Origin: JANRKT01 sp033763355
Lineage (GTDB): Bacteria; Bacteroidota; Bacteroidia; Chitinophagales; Chitinophagaceae
Assembly (NCBI GenBank): GCA_033763355.1
Contig: JANRKT010000126.1
Coordinates: forward strand, 1 to 21,487
Length of the DNA: 21,487 nt
Direction of reading: 5' to 3'
The notes under the pieces were generated by a model. That model saw only the letters and a list, made by a program, of their open reading frames with translations, made no database searches and was not told the DNA's origin. The position numbers and the translations under genes are program-made. Below are positions 7,380 to 14,746 of the stretch, one piece after another. The stretch's first letter is position 1, and each line of letters starts with the position of its first letter.

Positions 7380-8216
7380 TTATTTTAATGAGTTTATCTT
7401 ATCGTTGATAGCATGTATCAGTTCAGCGCTTTTAACCCTTTTTTTACCATTCTCATACCACTCAACCGCTTTTGCCTTTTCGCCCATCTTTTCGTACGCT
7501 TCTGCTAATAAAAAAACCGCTTCGGTATCATCAGGAGTTAACTGAACAACTTTTAAAAACCTTTCAGCCGCCTTATCAAACTGGCCCGAAATGATTCCCC
7601 CATAACCCAGCATAAACTGGGCAAAAGCATTGGATGTATCCCGCTCAGCCACTTCCCTGATTTGCTGTATGCCTTCCATAGGCGAAGAGCCGCCAGCAGC
7701 CCCAAAAAAAGAGCAACTGCCCAGCCCTACCTTTGTTGAATCATTATCCGGATTTATTGAAAGCGCTTTAATAAAAAGATCTTTTGCCTCATTCGCCATC
7801 CATGTTCTTATGGCGGGATCATTGTCTCCACGCAGCTCCCTTAAAAACAAATGGGCAGCAAAGGTCAGGGAATTTTCTAAATTCTCCAACTTGGCTTTTT
7901 CCCCCAAATAATAAGCATTTAACCATCCAGCGGGCACCGAATCTTTCCAGAAAGATGCCAACTGATCGTAAACAGCAATTTTCTGGTTTTTTACATCTCC
8001 GCGAACAACGGAATTTTCCAAAGCAGTTAAGCGGCTAACCTGTTCGGGGGTTAATTGCGATTTTGCACGTGCAAGTATAGAAGCAAAATCAGGGCGTTGT
8101 ACCGAAGCCTCATTTTTTAAAGGTTGTTTGGCGAGGGGCTTTGTCCTTCCAAAAAAATAAAGACTGAATAATAATATACATGCACCTGTTACAACAAGAA
8201 ACTGCTGTTTATTCAA
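7380..8216 (-). CDS. TPR-repeat protein with N-terminal membrane anchor
   Basis: Protein of 278 aa. Residues about 5-22 form one hydrophobic helix (QFLVVTGACILLFSLYFFG), a signal anchor or uncleaved signal with no lipobox cysteine. A basic/polar linker and a helical domain follow. The C-terminal half has tetratricopeptide-like repeats: AKDLFIKALSINPDN, FAQFMLGYGGIISGQFDKAAERF and AVFLLAEAYEKMGEKAKAVEWY. The function is unknown; TPR proteins usually act as scaffolds, and this one probably faces the periplasm. It starts 26 bp after the HU stop and ends 30 bp before the bS22-like gene, so it is probably co-transcribed with both. The start ATG at 8216 is clear. No enzymatic motif is visible. Confidence 0.85.
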   Translation of the reverse strand: MNKQQFLVVTGACILLFSLYFFGRTKPLAKQPLKNEASVQRPDFASILARAKSQLTPEQVSRLTALENSVVRGDVKNQKIAVYDQLASFWKDSVPAGWLNAYYLGEKAKLENLENSLTFAAHLFLRELRGDNDPAIRTWMANEAKDLFIKALSINPDNDSTKVGLGSCSFFGAAGGSSPMEGIQQIREVAERDTSNAFAQFMLGYGGIISGQFDKAAERFLKVVQLTPDDTEAVFLLAEAYEKMGEKAKAVEWYENGKKRVKSAELIHAINDKINSLK

Positions 8217-8242
8217 ACCTCATATTATTTAAGGGAGCAAAG

Positions 8243-8575
8243 TTAACTGGCATTTGCCATTTCTTCTGCACCTTCTTCCTTAATGTGGGCGTCTATCTGC
8301 AATTTCTTTACTTCCTGTACAAATTCTTTGGCAGGTTTAAAGGCAGGTATAAAATGAGCCGGTATATGTACAGCCGTATTCTTTTTAATATTACGGCCAA
8401 TTTTTGCAGCTCTTTTTTTGGTGATAAAACTTCCAAATCCCCTGATATAGATATTTTCTCCTTTAGCAAGGGTTTCCTTTACTTCCTTAAACATGGTTTC
8501 AAGGGCAACTAAAACATCTACCTTGGGAATTCCTGTTTTTTCAGCGATGTTGTTAATTAAGTCGGCTTTTCTCAT
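8243..8575 (-). CDS. HU-family nucleoid DNA-binding protein
   Basis: Histone-like protein of 110 aa that binds and bends DNA as a dimer. The N-terminal helices MRKADLINNIAEKTGIPK are followed by the beta-arm segment with IYIRGFGSFITKKRAAKIGR and the DNA-contacting arm toward IPAHFIPAFKPAKEF. These are all canonical HU/IHF features. The C-terminus carries about 20 extra acidic/polar residues beyond the ~90-residue core. The start is the ATG at 8575; a TTG three codons upstream is less likely because family members begin MRKADL. It is the first gene of the leftward cluster and divergent from mutY, with a TAnnTTTG motif about 47 bp upstream of the ATG. Confidence 0.96.
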   Translation of the reverse strand: MRKADLINNIAEKTGIPKVDVLVALETMFKEVKETLAKGENIYIRGFGSFITKKRAAKIGRNIKKNTAVHIPAHFIPAFKPAKEFVQEVKKLQIDAHIKEEGAEEMANAS

Positions 8576-8621
8576 TTTGTTCAATTTTTTTTGATCAAAA
8601 AAATGGATATGAATGTTTAAG

Positions 8622-8629
8622 CAAAATTA
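8622..8629 (-). promoter_or_regulatory. TAnnTTTG -7 motif for the HU cluster
   Basis: TAATTTTG on the minus strand matches the Bacteroidota primary sigma -7 consensus TAnnTTTG. It would give a leader of about 40 nt before the HU ATG at 8575. No clear -33 TTG element is visible, so this is a moderate call. Confidence 0.5.
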
Positions 8630-8706
8630 CCAGTTTAAAGGGCATTGAGCCTTGAAAAGGTCTTTTTTCCGTGTCTAAAATTAATAAAATCAACCGATTA
8701 TACTAA

Positions 8707-8714
8707 TATTTTTG
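8707..8714 (+). promoter_or_regulatory. TAnnTTTG -7 motif upstream of mutY
   Basis: TATTTTTG matches the Bacteroidota -7 consensus TAnnTTTG. It lies 88 bp before the mutY ATG in the HU/mutY divergent region. The sequence is AT-rich and no -33 partner was found, so chance occurrence is possible. Confidence 0.4.
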
Positions 8715-8802
8715 CATATATTGAACGGCCGGGCAGCGTAAAAATTGTATAAACCGCCCTTCCGTTGTAAAAAAATGTTCCGATAACGGCCTGATAAACA
8801 GC

Positions 8803-9870
8803 ATGGATTCCTTTTTTACATCGCAGCTTCTGCAATGGAACCGGGAACAAAACACCCGTATAATGCCCTGGAAAGGCGAAAAAGACCCCTATAAAATATG
8901 GCTGAGCGAAATTATTCTTCAACAAACAAGGGTTGAACAGGGATTGGATTATTACAACCGTTTTGTAAAAGCATTCCCCGATGTACACCGCCTCGCCAAA
9001 GCTCCGGAAGGCAAAATTTTTAAATTATGGGAAGGACTCGGTTATTATAACCGTTGCAAAAACCTTATTGCTGCTGCAAAATTTATTTCAAAACAATACA
9101 AAGGAGTATTTCCTGAAACTTATGAAGAAATAAAGTCCCTTAAAGGGGTTGGTCCCTATACTGCCGCTGCCATCAGCTCTTTTGCATTCAATCTTCCATA
9201 TGCCGTACTTGATGGTAATGTATTTCGTGTAATTGCAAGGATATTCGGTATTACAACCCCTGTTGACTCTGCTGAAGGGAAAAAATTCTTTGCCGGTTTT
9301 GCTCAGGAGCTTTTAGATAAAGAACAACCGGGAATTTATAACCAGGCCATTATGGATTTGGGGGCAGTTGTTTGCAAACCCAAAGCGCCTGATTGTGATA
9401 ATTGCATATTCAGAAACAATTGCGAAGCTTATAAAACCAGCAGCATTGACCAGTTACCGGTTAAAGCCAAAAAGCTTACTGCAAAAAAAAGATGGTTATA
9501 CTACGCTGTTATTGAATATGGTAATGCCGTTTACATCAGGAAAAGAACGGGTAAAGACATCTGGCAAAATCTTAATGAATTTGTACTTACAGAGCAAAAA
9601 AAGAATTTATCCCGGTCGTCAGTTTTAAAACTTCCTCTTTTATCTTCTGTTTTAAAAAATAAAAAAAACAGACTTGTTGAAATATCGGGGCTTTTCCGTC
9701 ACCAGCTTACACATCAAACACTGCAGGGAAGGTTTATCCGTATTTCTGTCAGCACGCCAATTGATGATTTAAATGATTACATGCTGGTTTCAAAAAGCAA
9801 ACTGAAGAATTACGCCTTCCCGAAATTACTCGCTTCTTATATAAAAGAAACAGGCTTAACCGGAAGTTAG
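8803..9870 (+). CDS. mutY: A/G-specific adenine DNA glycosylase MutY
   Basis: Base-excision repair enzyme of 355 aa that removes adenine mispaired with 8-oxoguanine. The helix-hairpin-helix/GPD fold is complete. Catalytic Glu lies in WLSEIILQQTRVEQG (E36). The HhH motif LKGVGPYTAAAI includes Y119, and the catalytic Asp is D137 in VLDGNVFR. The [4Fe-4S] cysteines C191, C198, C201 and C207 follow the C-x6-C-x2-C-x5-C pattern. The C-terminal NUDIX-like 8-oxoG recognition domain spans about 230-345, with WQNLNEF and LTHQTL. The start ATG at 8803 gives the usual short N-terminus. It is divergent from HU, with ssb 161 bp downstream; mutY next to ssb, gldE and gldD is a recurrent Bacteroidota arrangement. 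Confidence 0.97.
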   Translation: MDSFFTSQLLQWNREQNTRIMPWKGEKDPYKIWLSEIILQQTRVEQGLDYYNRFVKAFPDVHRLAKAPEGKIFKLWEGLGYYNRCKNLIAAAKFISKQYKGVFPETYEEIKSLKGVGPYTAAAISSFAFNLPYAVLDGNVFRVIARIFGITTPVDSAEGKKFFAGFAQELLDKEQPGIYNQAIMDLGAVVCKPKAPDCDNCIFRNNCEAYKTSSIDQLPVKAKKLTAKKRWLYYAVIEYGNAVYIRKRTGKDIWQNLNEFVLTEQKKNLSRSSVLKLPLLSSVLKNKKNRLVEISGLFRHQLTHQTLQGRFIRISVSTPIDDLNDYMLVSKSKLKNYAFPKLLASYIKETGLTGS

Positions 9871-10031
9871 GAATGCAAACGTTTTATTAAGGTGCTTTCC
9901 TGTTTACGGTAAGCTGTCTTTGTATTGATATGGCCTGTATAAAAAACATCTCCTGTTAATACGAAAAAAATGTAAATTTAAGTCAGGTTAAACAAGGGGT
10001 ACGATGTATTGGAAAAATAAAACATATACCT

Positions 10032-10484
10032 ATGCGTGGCGTAAACAGAGTGATGCTTATTGGCAACCTGGGAAAAGATCCGGATGTACAATTCCTGGAA
10101 GGTAATATTGCTGTAGCAAAATTTCCGCTTGCTACTACTGAAACGTATAAGGACCGGGCCGGTAAACTCATCAGCCAGACGGAATGGCATACCGTAGTAC
10201 TGTGGAGGGGACTTGCAGAACTTGCACAAAAGTATTTGCACAAAGGCAGCCTGATATACGTTGAGGGCCGCCTGCGCACCAGGAGTTGGGAAGACAAAGA
10301 GGGAAACAGGAAGTTTGCTACTGAAGTGGTGGGCGACAACCTGATTATGCTTGATAAAAGGGCTGACGGCGGCCACGGTTCATCACATTCGGGCAGCTCT
10401 GCTACAGATAATACAGGAATTGAAGGCCTGGGCAATGAAGACGTTCCCCCCATCGGCGGGTCATCAGAAGACCTCCCTTTTTAA
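10032..10484 (+). CDS. ssb: Single-stranded DNA-binding protein
   Basis: Protein of 150 aa. An OB fold (about 1-108) begins MRGVNRVMLIGNLGKDPDV and contains the family signatures TEWHTVVLW, LHKGSLIYVEGRLRTRSW and ATEVVGDNL. A flexible Gly/Ser/Asp-rich tail ends in the acidic tip EDLPF, which recruits replication and repair partners. The length is normal for Bacteroidota SSB. It acts as a tetramer coating ssDNA in replication, repair and recombination. It has its own upstream gap of 161 bp but no clear TAnnTTTG motif. A terminator-like hairpin lies 50 bp downstream. An antisense frame at 9983-10453 is a shadow of this gene. Confidence 0.97.
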   Translation: MRGVNRVMLIGNLGKDPDVQFLEGNIAVAKFPLATTETYKDRAGKLISQTEWHTVVLWRGLAELAQKYLHKGSLIYVEGRLRTRSWEDKEGNRKFATEVVGDNLIMLDKRADGGHGSSHSGSSATDNTGIEGLGNEDVPPIGGSSEDLPF

Positions 10485-10533
10485 AAAGATAATTGCCGAA
10501 TCCATTAGATTTGCAGCATTAAAAATAGTTACG

Positions 10534-10556
10534 GGCAGGCCTTATGACCTGCCTTT
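10534..10556 (+). terminator. Weak intrinsic terminator after ssb
   Basis: Arms GGCAGG (10534-10539) and CCTGCC (10548-10553) pair around an 8-base loop and are followed by only TTT. It sits between ssb and gldE. The short T-run makes it a weak or leaky terminator. Confidence 0.5.
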
Positions 10557-10591
10557 ATGATTGAAAGCATTGTTCATCTAAACCACATTAA

Positions 10592-11935
10592 TTGGAAATT
10601 CCTTCGTTTGATGATTTCATTCATTCGTTCCTTAAACCTGTGCTCCTGGCATCGGACCCGCAATCTATGATAGCAGGCCTTGCTATTTTTCTTATGTTGT
10701 TGCTGTTTTTTTCATACATGATCTCCGGCGCCGAAGTGGCTTTTTTTTCATTAACCTATAAAGACATTAACGCCTTAAAAACAAAACAGCACCCGTCAGC
10801 AAAAAGAATTATCAGGCTCCTTGACGACCCCAAGACATTGCTTGCCTCATTGCTTATTGCCAACAGCTTTATTAATATCACCATCATCATCGTTGCAAAT
10901 TTTCTCTTTGACCAGACAATAACAATACACAATGGCTTTGCTGAATTTTTATTAAAAGCGGTTGTCATCACTTCTATACTCGTATTGTTCGGGGAAGTGC
11001 TCCCAAAAGTACATGCAGCCCAGAATAATTTTCAGTTTGCTTATCATACTTCATTGTTCGTAGATTTTGTAAACTCGGTTTGCAAGGGCATCAGCAGGCG
11101 CATGGCAAAGTTTTCTGACCGCATTGAAAAAGGGCTGGGAAACGGAAAGGCCAATGCCTACAGCCTTGAAGAGCTGGATCAGGCCATTGACCTTACCACG
11201 CCGCAGGATGCAACAGAAGAAGAAAAAAACATCCTTAAAGGAATTATCAAGTTCGGCAACATTACTGTAAAACAAATTATGCGCAGCAGGCTTGATGTGC
11301 ACGGCATAGACCACAACACGCCATTCACCGGCGTTATAAAAAAAGTGGAAGAGCTTCATTATTCCCGCCTGCCCGTTTACCAGAACAACCTGGATAATGT
11401 GGTGGGCATGGTACACACCAAAGACCTTGTTGCACACCTTGATGAACCGGCAGACTTTGACTGGCACAAACTGATGCGTCAGCCTTATTTTGTTCATGAA
11501 AACAAACTGATTGAAGACCTGCTGCAGGAATTCCAGAACAAGCGGATACATTTTGCAGTGGTGGTTGATGAGTTTGGCGGAACAGAAGGCATTGTAACGC
11601 TTGAAGATATTATGGAAGAAGTGGTGGGAGAAATAAAAGATGAATTTGATGATGAAGAAAACGTGAACCGCAAAATAGACGAGAATAATTTTGTGTTTGA
11701 AGGAAAGACATTGATTAATGATGCATGCCGCCTGCTGGAATTACCGCCTGATACATTTGATGCGATAAAGGGTGACAGTGAAACCATGGCCGGCCTGCTG
11801 CTTGAAATTGCGGGTGAAATACCGCAGGTGAACCAGGAAATTAAAAGCGTTGATTTCATTTTTACAGTTCTTGAACTGGAGAAGAACCGTATAAAAAAAC
11901 TTAAAGTAACCATCCTATCCAAACCAGCTGAATAA
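10592..11935 (+). CDS. gldE: Gliding motility-associated protein GldE (CNNM/CorC-type, CBS pair)
   Basis: Inner-membrane protein of 447 aa. The DUF21/CNNM transmembrane domain covers about 26-165, with SGAEVAFFSLT and LVLFGEVLPKV. A CBS pair spans about 225-345, including MRSRLDVHGID, YSRLPVYQNNLDNVVGMVHTKDL and HFAVVVDEFGGTEGIVTLEDI. A CorC/HlyC C-terminal domain occupies about 360-440. Related proteins transport or sense Mg2+ or other cations. Its identity as GldE rests on the directly adjacent gldD and on family resemblance. The start is TTG 10592: an in-frame TAA directly precedes it and the next ATG (10667) would remove the residues before helix 1. It follows ssb after 107 bp. Whether this organism glides is not shown. 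Confidence 0.93.
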   Translation: MEIPSFDDFIHSFLKPVLLASDPQSMIAGLAIFLMLLLFFSYMISGAEVAFFSLTYKDINALKTKQHPSAKRIIRLLDDPKTLLASLLIANSFINITIIIVANFLFDQTITIHNGFAEFLLKAVVITSILVLFGEVLPKVHAAQNNFQFAYHTSLFVDFVNSVCKGISRRMAKFSDRIEKGLGNGKANAYSLEELDQAIDLTTPQDATEEEKNILKGIIKFGNITVKQIMRSRLDVHGIDHNTPFTGVIKKVEELHYSRLPVYQNNLDNVVGMVHTKDLVAHLDEPADFDWHKLMRQPYFVHENKLIEDLLQEFQNKRIHFAVVVDEFGGTEGIVTLEDIMEEVVGEIKDEFDDEENVNRKIDENNFVFEGKTLINDACRLLELPPDTFDAIKGDSETMAGLLLEIAGEIPQVNQEIKSVDFIFTVLELEKNRIKKLKVTILSKPAE

Positions 11936-11940
11936 CTTTG
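11933..11940 (+). promoter_or_regulatory. TAnnTTTG motif overlapping the gldE stop
   Basis: TAACTTTG matches the Bacteroidota -7 consensus exactly and includes the gldE TAA. It ends only 4 bp before the gldD ATG, so a transcript from it would be leaderless or nearly so. It may be coincidental, because gldD could simply be read from gldE transcripts. Confidence 0.35.
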
Positions 11941-11944
11941 CCGG

Positions 11945-12583
11945 ATGAAAAACAGGCGCTTTTACCCGATATTCTTTATACTCATTTTTTCCTGCAACAG
12001 CCCCTTTGTACCCAAACCAAAAGGCTATTTTAAAATTGATTTTCCTGAAAAAGAATACCAGCTTTTCAGCGAGCCGGGTTATCCCTATACATTTAAATAT
12101 CCCGTGTATTCGAAGATTACAAAAGACAGCAGTTTTTTTGATGAAAACCCTGATAACCCATACTGGATCAATATTGACTTCCCTTCCTTCAGAGGCCGCA
12201 TTTACCTGAGCTATAAAACCATTGGCGGTACTTCGGTTTACAAAATAAAAACTGAAAAGGGATACAAGGATTCCATTGTACCCAACACATTTGACAGGCT
12301 GCGGGAAGAAGCGTATAAAATGACTTATAAGCATACGCTTAAAGCAAGTTCAATAGAAGACTCTGCTTTTGTTTCCCCCAACAACATTCCGGGTATATAT
12401 TTTACTGTTGGTGGAAATGCCGCAACAGCAAACCAGTTTTATTTAACCGATACCGCAAAACATTTTCTCCGCGGCGCCCTGTATTTTGATGCCGCCCCCA
12501 ATGAAGATTCCCTCGGGGTTGTCAACAGGTTTTTGCAGGAGGATATGAAGCACCTCATCAATACGCTGCAGTGGAAAAAATAA
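11945..12583 (+). CDS. gldD: Gliding motility lipoprotein GldD
   Basis: Protein of 212 aa with a lipoprotein signal: basic MKNRRF, hydrophobic YPIFFILIF and lipobox cysteine C17 in FSCNSP. The mature part begins with the family signature PKPKGYFKIDFPEKEYQLF, then GYPYTFKYPVYSKI, NPYWINIDFPSFRGRIYLSY and PGIYFTVGGNAATANQFYLTD. All are typical of GldD. It is probably anchored in the cell envelope. In flavobacteria GldD is required for gliding and is coupled genetically with GldE. It starts 9 bp after gldE ends, so the pair is an operon. Non-gliding Bacteroidota also keep this pair, so it does not prove motility. Confidence 0.95.
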   Translation: MKNRRFYPIFFILIFSCNSPFVPKPKGYFKIDFPEKEYQLFSEPGYPYTFKYPVYSKITKDSSFFDENPDNPYWINIDFPSFRGRIYLSYKTIGGTSVYKIKTEKGYKDSIVPNTFDRLREEAYKMTYKHTLKASSIEDSAFVSPNNIPGIYFTVGGNAATANQFYLTDTAKHFLRGALYFDAAPNEDSLGVVNRFLQEDMKHLINTLQWKK

Positions 12584-12605
12584 TAAATTACCGGCCTTCA
12601 ACCTG

Positions 12606-12613
12606 TAAATTTG
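12606..12613 (+). promoter_or_regulatory. TAnnTTTG -7 motif upstream of the DUF3109 gene
   Basis: TAAATTTG matches the Bacteroidota -7 consensus and is 17 bp before the GTG start at 12631. No clear -33 element is visible. It lies in the 47-bp gap after gldD and may begin a DUF3109-lutB transcript. Confidence 0.5.
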
Positions 12614-12630
12614 CTGTTTAAATTTTACAC

Positions 12631-13248
12631 GTGATAGCAATTGAAAATATATTGGTAAGCGATGATGTGGTGGAGCAGCAATTTGTTTGCGACCTGAACA
12701 AATGCAAAGGCGGCTGCTGCGAAGATGGTGATGCAGGGGCGCCGCTTGCAAAAGAAGAACTGGATATTATTGGAGATGTGTTTGAAACCGTGAAACACTA
12801 TCTTCCCCAACAATCAGTTGAAGAAATAGAAAGGCAGGGCCTTTACCGCTACGATAAGGATTTTGGCTGGGTCACCCCCACTATTGACGGTAAAATATGT
12901 GCATACGGATACAGGGATGAAAATGGAATTATCAAATGCGCCTTCGAGCAAGCCTTTTATGATGGTAAAACTGATCTGAAAGCTACCGGATGGAAAAAAC
13001 CCATATCCTGCCACCTGTACCCGATTAAAACAAAAAAAAGCAAGGATGGCAAATATGAAATGGTGAATTATGAGCCAAGGGAAACATTGTGTAACCCCGG
13101 CTGCTCATTTGGTAAAAAACTTAAAATGCCTGTATATGTTTTTCTTAAAGAAGCGCTGACAAGGAAATACGGAAATGAATTTTACGAAACGCTTGAGCAA
13201 ACAGCTTTGGAATATTTTGAAGCACAAACAGAAAAAAACCACAGGTAA
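12631..13248 (+). CDS. DUF3109 family cysteine-rich protein
   Basis: Cytoplasmic protein of 205 aa whose cysteines dominate. C20, C25, C29 and C30 sit in CDLNKCKGGCC; others are C90 (KICAYGY), C103 (KCAFEQAF), C127 (SCHLYPI), C154 and C158 (LCNPGC). The pattern is that of DUF3109, related to the YkgJ-like CxxxxCC zinc or iron-sulfur proteins. The cysteines suggest metal binding, but the biochemical role is unknown. The start is GTG 12631: MIAIENILVSDDVV matches the family N-terminus and there is no in-frame ATG near it. It lies 47 bp after gldD with a promoter-like motif in the gap, and 35 bp before lutB. Confidence 0.92.
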   Translation: MIAIENILVSDDVVEQQFVCDLNKCKGGCCEDGDAGAPLAKEELDIIGDVFETVKHYLPQQSVEEIERQGLYRYDKDFGWVTPTIDGKICAYGYRDENGIIKCAFEQAFYDGKTDLKATGWKKPISCHLYPIKTKKSKDGKYEMVNYEPRETLCNPGCSFGKKLKMPVYVFLKEALTRKYGNEFYETLEQTALEYFEAQTEKNHR

Positions 13249-13283
13249 AATAAATCAGTTCATTTCATTATTGCAAGGGCAAC

Positions 13284-14669
13284 ATGTCACAAACCAGTAC
13301 TTCATTTCTGTCTGCAAGCGTTGTTAAAACGGCCGATACTGAGCATCGCCGCAAAATCAATTTCAATATAAGCAAATACAATGCAGCAGTGCCGCAGGGC
13401 AAGCAACAGTTTACTGATGTAAACCTTGTAAGGGAAAGGGCAAAAAACATAAAGTGGCGTGCCATAGAAACTTTAGACCAGCAACTGGAGGAATTTGAAA
13501 TGAACCTTCATAAAAGAGGAGGTAAAGTAATATGGGCTGAAACTGCAGAACAGGCAAGGGAAGCCATACTTTCTATTTGCAAAGAAAAAAAATGCAAAAC
13601 CATTGTAAAAAGCAAAAGCATGGCCACTGAAGAAATCCACCTCAACGATTTTCTTCATGAACACCACATTGAAAGCGTGGAAACCGACCTGGGAGAATAC
13701 ATACAGCAATTGGATGGCGAGCCGCCCTATCATATTGTTACGCCTGCCATGCACAAAAGCAAAGAAGATGTGGCCCGGCTGTTTCATGAAAAACTGCATA
13801 CTGCACCCGGCCTTTCACCCGAACAACTTACACTTGTAGCAAGGGAAAACCTGAGAAAAAAATATACTGAAGCGGAAGTGGGTATAACGGGCGCCAATTT
13901 TATTATTGCAGATACAGGCGGTGTTGCAGTAACAGAAAACGAAGGCAATGCAAGGCTGTGTTGCGCATGGCCCAAAACACATATTGTGCTGGCGGGTATT
14001 GAAAAAATAATCCCCTCCATAACTGACCTTGCATTATTCTGGCCACTGCTTTCCACTTATGGAACGGGCCAGCGAATAACAGTATATAACAGCATCATCA
14101 GCGGGCCAAAAAGAGAAGGGGAACCCGACGGGCCGGAAGAAATGTATGTTATTCTTTTAGATAACGGCCGCACCAATATTCTTGCCAGCCCCAAAGCAAG
14201 GGAAAGTTTGTACTGCATACGTTGCGGCGCCTGTTTAAACGCCTGCCCCGTTTACAAAAACATTGGCGGACATACTTATAACACCACCTACAGCGGCCCT
14301 ATAGGAAGTGTAATAACGCCCCATTTAAAAGAAATGGAAGAATGGAAGCATTTAAGTTACGCCTCCTCATTATGTGGTAACTGCACAGAGGTGTGCGCCG
14401 TTAAAATAAACCTGCATGAACTGCTGCTTGAGAACCGCCACGAAGCAGTTGAAAAAGGCAGCAGCAGCTTTGCTGAAAGAACCGCATGGAAAATATGGAG
14501 GCAGGCCTCACTGAGCAGGAAACTGATGAACACAGGAAACAGGAAACTGAAAAACCAGTTGGTAAATAAACTTTTTAAAGGCTGGACCAAACACCGTAAT
14601 GAACTTGATTTTCCAGAAAAAACATTCAACCGGATGTGGAAGGAGAGAAACAAAAACCAACCCGGTTAA
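13284..14669 (+). CDS. lutB: LutB/LldF-like iron-sulfur protein with LUD domain
   Basis: Protein of 461 aa. The LUD domain (about 70-300) includes KSMATEEIHLNDFL, TGANFIIADTGG and ENEGNARLC. It is followed by two ferredoxin-type [4Fe-4S] motifs: CIRCGACLNACP (C311, C314, C317, C321) and CGNCTEVCA (C364, C367, C371). The second ends in CAV instead of the usual CPV. The C-terminal part (KINLHELLLENR onward) is family-like. LutB-type proteins are electron-transfer subunits of LutABC L-lactate oxidation to pyruvate. Here neither LutA (CCG protein) nor LutC (short LUD protein) is adjacent, so the partners must be elsewhere or the role differs. It starts 35 bp after the DUF3109 gene. The ATG at 13284 is the natural start. 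Confidence 0.92.
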   Translation: MSQTSTSFLSASVVKTADTEHRRKINFNISKYNAAVPQGKQQFTDVNLVRERAKNIKWRAIETLDQQLEEFEMNLHKRGGKVIWAETAEQAREAILSICKEKKCKTIVKSKSMATEEIHLNDFLHEHHIESVETDLGEYIQQLDGEPPYHIVTPAMHKSKEDVARLFHEKLHTAPGLSPEQLTLVARENLRKKYTEAEVGITGANFIIADTGGVAVTENEGNARLCCAWPKTHIVLAGIEKIIPSITDLALFWPLLSTYGTGQRITVYNSIISGPKREGEPDGPEEMYVILLDNGRTNILASPKARESLYCIRCGACLNACPVYKNIGGHTYNTTYSGPIGSVITPHLKEMEEWKHLSYASSLCGNCTEVCAVKINLHELLLENRHEAVEKGSSSFAERTAWKIWRQASLSRKLMNTGNRKLKNQLVNKLFKGWTKHRNELDFPEKTFNRMWKERNKNQPG

Positions 14670-14746
14670 TAAAGAAACCCGGCCCGGCAAATTCCTCAAT
14701 ACATCTGGGCTTACTTTACTATTTTGCGGACAAATACCCGTAATTC

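Noticed and set aside
8650..8675. Small CCTT/AAGG hairpin followed by a T-run upstream of mutY
   Set aside because: The 4-bp stem is too short to act as a terminator, and it lies between divergent promoters where no transcript needs to end.
9983..10453. Leftward 156-aa frame opposite ssb
   Set aside because: Serine- and proline-rich antisense translation of a clear SSB gene; no independent support.
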